Shown here piece by piece: positions 52,833-60,309 of a DNA stretch of 64,000 nucleotides. The notes under the pieces are model-generated. The model worked only from the letters and a program-made list of their open reading frames with translations, was not told the origin of the DNA and did no database searches. Made by a program: the position numbers and the translations under genes. Source of the stretch: Pseudomonas sp. C2B4. GTDB lineage: Bacteria; Pseudomonadota; Gammaproteobacteria; Pseudomonadales; Pseudomonadaceae. The DNA lies in the NCBI RefSeq assembly GCF_013359695.1, contig NZ_JABFMU010000004.1, forward strand, positions 1 to 64,000, read 5' to 3'. The first letter of the stretch is position 1. Every line of letters begins with the position of its first letter.

Positions 52833-53747
52833 GTGGCTTCCTATACCCTGCGGCAACTCAAGTACTTCGTCACCACGGTAGAAGCCGGCAGCGTGGCAGA
52901 GGCCTCGAGACAGCTCTATATCGCGCAACCATCGGTTTCAACGGCGATCAAGAGTCTGGAGGAATCCTTCAACGTCCAGCTGTTCATCCGCCACCACGCC
53001 CAGGGCGTTTCCCTGACGCCCACCGGCACGCGCTTCTATCACAAGGCGCAAGAGCTGCTGCGCATGGCCAGGGAGTTTGAACAGAATGCGCTGGCCGATA
53101 ACGATACGGTGTCCGGCCAGATCGATATCGGTTGCTTCGAAACGGTCGCCCCGCTGTATTTGCCGCAACTCATTGCCGACTTTCGCAAGCTCTATCCCGG
53201 CGTGGATATCCGCATTCGCGACGGCGAGCAGCAGGAGCTGGTTCAGGGCTTGACCGCCGGCACGTTCGACGTGGCCTTCCTCTACGATCACGGGCTCGAC
53301 AGCACCATAGAAACCACGCCCCTGATGCCACCGCAAAAGCCCTACGTCCTGCTGCCTGAAGGACACCGCTTTGCTGATCAGAAGGAGGTTTCGCTGAGGG
53401 ATCTGTGCGGGGAGCCAATGATTCTTCTCGATGTGCAACCGAGCAGAACCTACTTTGTCAGCCTGTTCCACGAACTGGAACTGACGCCGAACATCGTGTT
53501 CAGCTCGCCTTCGATCGAGATGGTGCGCGGCATGGTTGGCCAGGGATTCGGGTTCTCCATCCTGGTGACCCGCCCACATTCGGAATGCACTTACGATGGG
53601 AAAAAGGTGATATCGGTCGACATAAAAGAGCCGGTCTCAACCTCCGGCCTGGCCTCCGCCCGCCTCAAACGCAATCAACTGACCAAGCCCGCGCAACTGT
53701 TCGTGGACTTTTGCCGCGAGCAGTTGAGCCAGAAGGTTACTCATTGA
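52833..53747 (+). CDS. LysR-family regulator (divergent from aldehyde dehydrogenase)
   Basis: This 304-residue LysR protein has the HTH YTLRQLKYFVTTVEAGSVAE then ASRQLYIAQPSVSTAIKSLEESFNVQLF (about 3-50). The effector domain starts near 93 (SGQIDIGCFETVAPLYLPQLI) with DVAFLYDHGLDSTIET. I select the GTG at 52833, preceded by AAAGAGG; the open frame from 52779 has no start with a ribosome binding site. It lies 244 bases from the divergent aldehyde dehydrogenase and probably controls the amine cluster. The small-molecule inducer is unknown. Confidence 0.9.
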   Translation: MASYTLRQLKYFVTTVEAGSVAEASRQLYIAQPSVSTAIKSLEESFNVQLFIRHHAQGVSLTPTGTRFYHKAQELLRMAREFEQNALADNDTVSGQIDIGCFETVAPLYLPQLIADFRKLYPGVDIRIRDGEQQELVQGLTAGTFDVAFLYDHGLDSTIETTPLMPPQKPYVLLPEGHRFADQKEVSLRDLCGEPMILLDVQPSRTYFVSLFHELELTPNIVFSSPSIEMVRGMVGQGFGFSILVTRPHSECTYDGKKVISVDIKEPVSTSGLASARLKRNQLTKPAQLFVDFCREQLSQKVTH

Positions 53748-53764
53748 AATCAGCTCGCTCCTCT

Positions 53765-53789
53765 TGTGGGAGCGAGCCTGCTCGCGAAG
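53765..53789. repeat. Single REP copy
   Basis: A direct-orientation copy lies 18 bases after the LysR stop. The matching inverse copy is 122 bases away at 53912, an unusually wide pair. Confidence 0.92.
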
Positions 53790-53911
53790 GACGCCAACGA
53801 TAACGCGCCCTGTATGAATGGCCGCGTCGGCAGGGTGTTTTTTTCGCAAGCAAGCATTGTTCCTGCAGGGGGACGAGTACATCCGTGAAGTCAGGCTGGC
53901 CGTCAGTCCGT

Positions 53912-53936
53912 CTTCGCGAGCAGGCTCGCTCCCACA
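53912..53936. repeat. Single REP copy, inverse
   Basis: An inverse copy lies 52 bases from the argE-like stop. It pairs loosely with the copy at 53765. Confidence 0.92.
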
Positions 53937-53988
53937 TTTGAATCGCAGGCAGATCCCTCAACCAACCTGGCTTTTCGATTGGGCGTGG

Positions 53989-55152
53989 TTACTCGACCGC
54001 ACACAGATAGTCCGCCAGCCGAATCAGCATCGCATCACAACCGCTCAACTGCTCCAGGGCGATGAACTCATCGGGCCTGTGCCCTTGATCCATGCTGCCA
54101 GGGCCGCAGACCACCGTGGGGATTCCGGCCCGGTCAAACAACCCGCCCTCGGTGCCAAACGCAACCGTTCCAAATGCCGAAGAGTTGCTTAAATGCGCAA
54201 GCAGTCGCGCCGCCTCACTCTCGGGCGAAGTCGCCAACCCAGGATAAGCACTCAACGGGCGCAGACGGATGTCCGTGTCCGCTTGTACCGCGCGCATCTT
54301 GGGCAACAGCTGTTCCTCAGCGTACGTCTGCAACTGGCTGGCAACGTCCTGGGCATCGAAGTTCGGCAGTGCCCTCACCTCAAAATCGAACTCACATTCG
54401 GCAGGCACGATGTTCAGCGCCCTGCCCCCCTTGATCACCCCCGTTTGCACCGTTGAATACGGCGGATCAAAACGTTCGTCATGGTGATCGGGATGCGCAA
54501 GCTCGGCACCGATGACGCCCAGTCGACCGATCAACTGCGCGGCATATTCGATGGCGTTCACCCCATAAGGCGCATACGCGGAATGGCACGCGGCACCGCG
54601 CACCTCACAGCGCATCGCCAGCTTGCCCTTGTGACCCAGCACAGGCTTGAGCTCGGTCGGCTCGCCGATCAGGCAGAGCCTGGGCTTGTGCGGCCGTCGC
54701 TCCAGCTCGGCCAGCATCGACCTGACCCCCAGGCATCCCACTTCTTCATCGTAGGAAAACGCCAGGTGCACCGGAGCGAGCAAAGGGCGCCGTACAAAGA
54801 CGGGAACCGCCGCGAGCACCGATGCGATGAAGCCTTTCATGTCCGCCGTGCCGCGACCGTAGAGACGCCCGTCCTTTTCCGTCAGGCGGAACGGATCAAC
54901 CGTCCAGGCCTGTCCATCCGCCGGCACGACATCAGTGTGACCGGAGAGCACCACCCCGCCTGACGTGAGAGGGCCGATGGTTGCGAACAAATTAGCTTTG
55001 GTGCCTTCGTCGTTGAAGAAGAGTTCACTCTGAACGCCATGCCCGGCCAGGTAAGCCTCGATGAAGCGAATCAGTTCCAGGTTGGAGTCCCGGCTGACGG
55101 TGGCGAAGGCAACGAGCCGCTCCAGAAGGTCGCGGCTGGAGGCATTACTCAT
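53989..55152 (-). CDS. argE: M20 deacylase, acetylornithine deacetylase (ArgE) type
   Basis: This 387-residue zinc amidohydrolase has the M20 marks: VVLSGHTDVVPADGQAWTVDPF with the first zinc His and Asp, GRLYGRGTADMKGFIASVLA with the bridging Asp, and FSYDEEVGCLGVRSML with the catalytic and metal Glu pair. The central dimerisation domain contains CHSAYAPYGVNAIEYAAQLI, and the late metal His is in GPGSMDQGHRPDEFIAL. Pseudomonas makes arginine mostly through ArgJ, so a dedicated ArgE-like enzyme in a catabolic cluster more likely deacylates an N-acyl amino acid. It overlaps the DUF1028 gene by 8 bases and is translationally coupled to it. Confidence 0.9.
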   Translation of the reverse strand: MSNASSRDLLERLVAFATVSRDSNLELIRFIEAYLAGHGVQSELFFNDEGTKANLFATIGPLTSGGVVLSGHTDVVPADGQAWTVDPFRLTEKDGRLYGRGTADMKGFIASVLAAVPVFVRRPLLAPVHLAFSYDEEVGCLGVRSMLAELERRPHKPRLCLIGEPTELKPVLGHKGKLAMRCEVRGAACHSAYAPYGVNAIEYAAQLIGRLGVIGAELAHPDHHDERFDPPYSTVQTGVIKGGRALNIVPAECEFDFEVRALPNFDAQDVASQLQTYAEEQLLPKMRAVQADTDIRLRPLSAYPGLATSPESEAARLLAHLSNSSAFGTVAFGTEGGLFDRAGIPTVVCGPGSMDQGHRPDEFIALEQLSGCDAMLIRLADYLCAVE

Positions 55153-55822
55153 CCCCTGGCACTCCGTAGCTCGGTGCCGCCGTCGGGTTGAGTGCGCGGG
55201 TCAGGTAGTCCTGCATCTGCGGTCGATACGCCTGCCAGAGCCCGTGAAGCTGCCCGATCGGATCTTCCTCGGCCCAGTCGACCCGCAAGTCGATGATCGG
55301 CCATGTGTAGTCGCCCACCACTTTGAGCGCTGCAGAGTGCACAGGTCCCGCCTCACCACCGGCAGCCATGGCGGCCTGCATCGCCGCCAGCAACCGATCC
55401 GCCAACTGACCCGGCTCGGCCTCGAACGCCTCGACCATGGCCTCAATCACTCGCACATCGCTGAGCAGGTTACCCGCCGCGACACACTGCTCGCCTTTCA
55501 CGGCGTTATGCACGCCCAGCGATTCCTTGCCGCTGAAGCAGGCAATCCGACCCGACGCGTCGATCACCGTGACCTGCCGATACTGACTCCAGCCATTGGA
55601 CGTGAGCGCCTTGTCCAGCGCTGCGTCCGCGTCCAGATGCTGATGTTCCAGCAAATCCAGTATCTGCGGCCCCAACGCCGGCAGCGTAATGTTCTGTGTA
55701 GAAACAGCCCCGACCCCCGCCCGCGCCCAAGGGCAACGCGCGCCTACCGCAATGCTTGAAGAACTGATCGCGATACCGAGCTGCCCGGTTTCAGGGCAAC
55801 GCCCGATAATTGAGAACGTCAT
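55145..55822 (-). CDS. DUF1028 family protein (Ntn-hydrolase-like)
   Basis: This 225-residue protein is recognisable from MTFSIIGRCPETGQLGIAISSSSIAVGARCPWARAGVGAVSTQ, the N-terminal beta-sandwich of DUF1028, and from WSQYRQVTVIDASGRIACFSG and CVAAGNLLSDVRVIEAMV further on. The family fold resembles Ntn hydrolases and it is often found beside M20 peptidases and RidA proteins, but its reaction is unknown to me. It is the first gene of a two-gene unit with the ArgE-like deacylase, overlapping it by 8 bases, so the two enzymes probably act on the same N-acylated compound. Confidence 0.88.
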   Translation of the reverse strand: MTFSIIGRCPETGQLGIAISSSSIAVGARCPWARAGVGAVSTQNITLPALGPQILDLLEHQHLDADAALDKALTSNGWSQYRQVTVIDASGRIACFSGKESLGVHNAVKGEQCVAAGNLLSDVRVIEAMVEAFEAEPGQLADRLLAAMQAAMAAGGEAGPVHSAALKVVGDYTWPIIDLRVDWAEEDPIGQLHGLWQAYRPQMQDYLTRALNPTAAPSYGVPGDE

Positions 55823-55980
55823 GGCTCACTCCTTAGGTTGGCTGTGCATGCGTGATTGCATTCTGTTCATGCACAGGAAAGGGAGAAAGCAGGTTTTTTG
55901 TGGCTTTGGGGTAGGAAAAAACTGGGCTCTGGATGAAGACGCCGAGGGCAGTCTTCAACCTGGGGGGATCGCCCCAAAAA

Positions 55981-56367
55981 TCACTCCAATCTCATCAGCC
56001 CATATGCAATAAATCCCCAAACAGCAATGCCAGCCAGCATCACTGCTTCGATCTTCAAAAGACGCTTTAGATAAGGCGGAAAGTTTTTAATATCCTCGGG
56101 GTGCAGTTCACCAATGCGGATTGAAGCCCTCGGCATCGTCACCATCCCGGCGATTTTTGCGATCAGCAGGAGCCCCCCAAACCCATGCTTACCCAAAGCA
56201 GGCCCCCATAAGTGGACATAACGACTGTGCTTCAAGGCCTCCAGCATAGCGTCAAGGTGGCGGTGTCTGAGGTACAGACTGAATGCAATACTCGCAATTG
56301 CCAGCAAAACCGGACCCGCCAGGAGCAAGAAAGCTAGCCAGGACATCCAAAAATCCTCTCCCATCAT
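55981..56367 (-). CDS. Membrane protein, probable immunity partner of the PAAR effector
   Basis: This 128-residue protein has an N-terminal TM (about 9-30, WLAFLLLAGPVLLAIASIAFSLYL), a short amphipathic or TM segment (about 62-78, GFGGLLLIAKIAGMV) and a C-terminal TM (about 107-125, AVMLAGIAVWGFIAYGLM). It has no recognisable enzymatic domain. Its start codon overlaps the stop of the upstream PAAR gene (ATGA), the tight arrangement of type VI effector-immunity pairs. Inner-membrane immunity proteins usually protect against pore-forming effectors. The immunity role is inferred from context. Confidence 0.68.
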   Translation of the reverse strand: MMGEDFWMSWLAFLLLAGPVLLAIASIAFSLYLRHRHLDAMLEALKHSRYVHLWGPALGKHGFGGLLLIAKIAGMVTMPRASIRIGELHPEDIKNFPPYLKRLLKIEAVMLAGIAVWGFIAYGLMRLE

Positions 56368-57764
56368 GGCCGGGTTTTCTCGTATAAAATTTCACCCATT
56401 AACTCAACCCCATCACCCATATAAGTCGTACCCACCCATGATCCAACACCTATCAAGGTCGCGGCGCAGACGACTCCCCCAACGCCTGTAGAGACGCCTA
56501 GCGCCAGACAGACAGGAGCACTGACATATTTACCAATCTGTGCACCCGCAACGCCACCCAAAGTGGCCCCCACAAACTTCCCGCCTTCGGTAAACCTGAC
56601 CTTCTTACAGGCGTCTACCGAGTCAGCGTTACAAACCTGCTGAACAGCCAGCAACGACGAAACCCCACCAACCCCAATCCCGATATACCCTCCCGCCTGC
56701 ATGTATCTGGCAGCCCGACTGATCGCATTCACATGCGTGGCATACCCCGGTATCTGCCCCGGCGCACCGGCCTTGCCCCAGTGGAGCACCAGACTGCGGC
56801 TGGAAATGCCAAGGGCCGACTTCAGCTTGGGGTGATCACCCAAAGTGGTCTGGCCACGCAACCGAGTGGAGTTCAGCAGGTGGGCATCCAGTTGGGCGAG
56901 CAAGTGCTGGCGATGGGCGAAGAACTGCGGCGTTCTGAGGTGGCCGTGCTGGCGATAGGTTTCCTGGTGCAGGCGTTCCATGGCCTGCAGGATGTCACGA
57001 AGTTGGGTCAGGTGCTTCTCCATCACCACGGCGCTGACGCCGAGCCAGGTCGAGGACTGGCCGGTAAAACTGGCGATTTCAGCGGCGTGGCGGTACATGA
57101 ACTCGGCTTCGTCCGGCGTCAGGGGATCAAGAGCTGACTTAACCTGTTGAGCGGCCTGCATCATCTGCGCTTCCTGGTAGGTGCAGGAAGTATTGTTCGG
57201 ATCGCTCAGTACGAACATCGAGCCCGCTTTAACGTCTCCTCGATCAGGGTTAAGCGCCTGAAACTTGCTCATCACGCCCGGGTCGCGGGTGGCGAAAAGT
57301 GTGGCCTCCAGAGCTTCGCGGGTCATGCTTTTGGGCACCACATAGAAGCCTGGCTCTTGCGCTGGCACGCTGTTGAACGGCGCTGGATGGTTCGAAGGGG
57401 AGAAACCGGATTGATGCGGTGCTGCAGAGCGGGTTACCGCAGGCGACGCCGATTGTGTGGATCGCCTTCCCGCTTGCACAGCACCGTCGTTCCCATAGAT
57501 AGCCGTGACGACCGACGGAATCAGTTGAGCGTTACAGGGACAACCACTGTGGCTATCCAGCGTCCCGGCCACGTGCCGGCCATTGCTGAAAATGTGCGAA
57601 ACGCCACCGACGATCTGATAGATCTTGCCGTCCTTGCCACAAGAAACCCGATCACCTTCGCGAGCATGGGCGATACCAAACATCATGACACTGGTATCAC
57701 CCTCCAGGATCTTGCCGCCACAGCTGGTTTTGTCATCCCGGCCAATGAAATACCCCTTACTCAT
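56364..57764 (-). CDS. PAAR-domain effector with glycine-rich membrane C-terminus (putative T6SS toxin)
   Basis: This 466-residue protein carries an N-terminal PAAR-like spike domain (about 1-95): MSKGYFIGRDDKTSCGGKIL, a GDRVSCGKDGKIYQIVGG strand pair, DSHSGCPCNAQLIP. A Ser/Pro linker (about 100-140) and a short FYVVPKSMTREALEAT/LNPDRGDVKAGSMFVL unit resembling LysM follow, then a long helical region (about 195-330). The C-terminus (about 350-460) is hydrophobic with glycine-zipper spacing (GGYIGIGVGGVSSLLAV, GGKFVGATLGGVAGAQIG, GVSTGVGGVVCAATLIGVGSWVG). That suggests membrane insertion and pore formation in a target cell. The start at 57764 gives the PAAR N-terminus, with GAGGGAGGG upstream. 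No other type VI genes are in the window. Confidence 0.82.
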   Translation of the reverse strand: MSKGYFIGRDDKTSCGGKILEGDTSVMMFGIAHAREGDRVSCGKDGKIYQIVGGVSHIFSNGRHVAGTLDSHSGCPCNAQLIPSVVTAIYGNDGAVQAGRRSTQSASPAVTRSAAPHQSGFSPSNHPAPFNSVPAQEPGFYVVPKSMTREALEATLFATRDPGVMSKFQALNPDRGDVKAGSMFVLSDPNNTSCTYQEAQMMQAAQQVKSALDPLTPDEAEFMYRHAAEIASFTGQSSTWLGVSAVVMEKHLTQLRDILQAMERLHQETYRQHGHLRTPQFFAHRQHLLAQLDAHLLNSTRLRGQTTLGDHPKLKSALGISSRSLVLHWGKAGAPGQIPGYATHVNAISRAARYMQAGGYIGIGVGGVSSLLAVQQVCNADSVDACKKVRFTEGGKFVGATLGGVAGAQIGKYVSAPVCLALGVSTGVGGVVCAATLIGVGSWVGTTYMGDGVELMGEILYEKTRP

Positions 57765-58096
57765 GGGTTTTCCCTCCCTCGATAGAGGGAAGTAGACGTC
57801 CATTCATTTCCTGATCCTTATCGTCGTCAATTCTGAGTTGCCTTCCCCTTTCGCCCTGGCTTGGAGCACTGAGCCGGGGGAACATCGGGGCGACGACGAA
57901 ATGAGACGGCGGGACGGTTGGACCCCGCAATCCCGATGGCGGGGCCATCAGGAGTGATCAGGAAATTTCTGCGAAAACGACGAGCCAATTCCTACACAAG
58001 AATCTGGTGAAACGGCAAAAACCATCAAAAACCTGTAGACCTCTGTGAAGCTTGATGGTCCAGCCAGCCCACCTTTTTTCACCACAAATCCCGAAC
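57765..58096. other. Gap between PAAR effector gene and hrpB remnant
   Basis: No gene is recognisable here. It contains a GC hairpin GGACCCCGC...GCGGGGCC near 57921-57945, and must hold the promoter of the effector gene and the 3' end of the hrpB transcript. A frame at 57948-58448 only shadows hrpB. Confidence 0.5.
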
Positions 58097-60235
58097 TTAC
58101 TTGCGCGGCTTGATCCGCGCCGTGGCTTCGGCCACCAACGGATCGTCCGGCCAGTAATGTTTCGGATAACGGCCCTTCAAATCCTTCTTCACCTCGGCAT
58201 AAGTACTGCGCCAGAAGTTCGCCAGATCCTGGGTCACTTGCACCGGACGCCGTGCCGGGGACAACAGGTGCAGCTTGACCACTTGCCGGCCACCGGCGAT
58301 GCGCGGGGTTTCCGCCAGGCCGAACAACTCCTGCAAGCGCACCGCCAGAATCGGCGGCTGCTCGCTGTAATCCAGGCGGATCGATGAGCCTGAGGGCACG
58401 CTCAAGTGATGGGGCGCCAGTTCGTCGAGCCGTTGCGGCAGCGGCCATGGCAGCAGGTTGTGGACGATGCTCGACAGGTCGAGGTTGGCGAAGTGACTGA
58501 GCCGCGAGACTTTGCCCAGGTACGGCATCAGCCAGTGTTCGAGGTTTTTGAGCAGCGCGGTATCACTGACATCCGGCCATTCGCTGGCGCCCTTGCCGGC
58601 CAGATCCAACTGGCGCAGCAATGCCACCCGTGCCTGCCACTGGCGCAGCTCCGGGGTCCACGGCAACAGCTCCAGGCCTTTGCGCCGCACCAGATTGACC
58701 AGCGCCTGACTGCGCGCCGTTTCGTCGAGTCCGGTCAGCGGTTCGCGACTGAGGATCAGCTCACCGACCTTGCGTTGACGTTCGGCGCGCAACACGCCTT
58801 CGCGCTCGTCCCAATCCAGCTGGTCGACATTGCGTACCTGTTCGGCGAGCACCGAGTCGAACAGCGTCGGATCGAAATCCGCCGCCAGGTAAATCCGTTC
58901 TTCACGCTGGCCCTGACGACTGCCGAGATCAGCGATCACCAGCCACGGTTGTTTCATCAGGCTGTCGGCCTCGGCGAACAGCGCGGCACGGCCGTTGGCC
59001 AGGCGATACTCGGCACCACCCGCGCGCCGCTGCTGGGCGACACGATCCGGATAGGCCAGCGCCAGCAGCGCGCCGAGCCAGCGCGGATGGTCGGGGTCGC
59101 TGACTGGCTCAGTTGCCTTGCCGCGCAGATAACCACGGTACTGCCGCGCCAGTTGTCGGGCACGTTGCACGCCGCCCTGGGCACCGCGAGCGGCGCGTTC
59201 TTCGCCGGACAACAGCACCAATCGACTGTGAAGATCCGCCCCGGCACCGCGCAGGATATCGCGCTCACCGAGCAGCGCCGCCACATCACAGGCCATGTCT
59301 GCCAGCCCCAGCGCCTGCCCGCGCAACAGCAAGTGGGCGATGCGTGGGTGGGCCGGCAATTCGGCCATGGCCTGACCGTGGCGCGTCAGCGCCTCACCTT
59401 CCAGCGCGCCCAGGCGCTCGAGCAGATCCTGCGCCTGGGAGTACGCCGCAGCCGGCGGCACATCCAACCAGACCAATTGCGCCGGTGTCACGCCCCAACG
59501 GCCCAGTTGCAAGGCCAGCCCGGCGAGGTCGGCAGAAAGAATTTCCGCACTGCCGTAGGCCGCCAATTGCTCGTGTTGATCCTGCGACCACAAGCGATAA
59601 CAGACGCCAGGCTCCAGACGCCCTGCCCGGCCGGCGCGCTGGGTGGCGCTGGCCTTGGAAATGCGCTGCGTGTCGAGCCGGGTCATGCCGCTGCCGGGAT
59701 CGAAACGCGGCACCCGCGCCAGCCCGGCATCGATCACCACCCGCACGCCGTTGATGGTCAGGCTGGTCTCGGCGATGTTGGTCGCCAGCACCACTTTGCG
59801 CTTGCCCTCTGGCGCCGGGTCTATCGCTGCACGTTGTGCGGCCAGGTCCAGTTCACCGTGCAACGGGCAGAGCAAAATCTGCGTGTTGTCGCTCAAGGCA
59901 TCGGCCAACTGTTGATGGGCACGACGGATTTCCGCCTGCCCCGGCAGGAACACCAGCACGCTGCCGGTTTCATCGTTCAAGGCTTCGAGAATGGTCTGCA
60001 CCAGTCGCGGCTCGATGAACTCACCGGCCTGAAACGGCCGGCCCCAACGCATCGTCACCGGGTACATGCGGCCTTCGCTGCGCAGGATCGGCGCATCGTC
60101 GAGCAACCCGGCCAGGCGCTCGCCTTCCAGCGTGGCCGACATCAACAGGATTTTCAGCGGCTGATCGTCACGGAACAGCTCCCGGCCATTGAGGCTCAGG
60201 GCCAAGGCGAGGTCGGCGTCGAGGCTGCGTTCCGG
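58097..60235 (-). pseudogene. hrpB: ATP-dependent helicase HrpB, 5' part removed by an insertion
   Basis: The minus strand encodes about 710 residues of HrpB, from ERSLDADLALALSLNGREL through LLMSATLEGERLAGLL (motif III), VLVFLPGQAEIRRAH, VVLATNIAETSLTINGVRVV and SATQRAGRAGRLEPG, to the intact HrpB C-terminal domain ending EATARIKPRK. In full-length HrpB the first residues here are preceded by IFDEFH; upstream of them this frame reads SGKSP, and sequence beyond 60236 belongs to a foreign element. The lost part includes Walker A and the DEFH box, about 130 residues. The remaining frame is otherwise undamaged, which suggests a recent insertion. The missing N-terminal piece should lie at the far end of the element. 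Confidence 0.93.
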
Positions 60236-60237
60236 AC

Positions 60238-60254
60238 TTTTGCCACTTGCAAAA
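60238..60254. promoter_or_regulatory. Candidate recombination core site at the element's left end
   Basis: TTTTGC-CACTT-GCAAAA is a perfect 6-base inverted repeat around a 5-base centre, placed within a few bases of the hrpB/element junction. Tyrosine recombinases use such inverted arms around a 5-8 base crossover region. Its role is inferred from position and symmetry. Confidence 0.55.
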
Positions 60255-60309
60255 ACATGTCATTAGGCTAGCTATATATAGTTATCAGACGCTTATGAGT
60301 AGAGAACTC

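Noticed and set aside
905..53936. Possible CRISPR arrays from repeated 25-base units
   Set aside because: Copies are inverted pairs scattered singly through intergenic gaps, not direct repeats with regular unique spacers.
57948..58448. 166-codon minus-strand frame at the end of hrpB
   Set aside because: Mostly in hrpB's alternate frame, then intergenic read-through; no start signal or family likeness.
58406..60271. 621-codon open frame opposite hrpB
   Set aside because: Antisense shadow; the minus strand encodes clear HrpB motifs.
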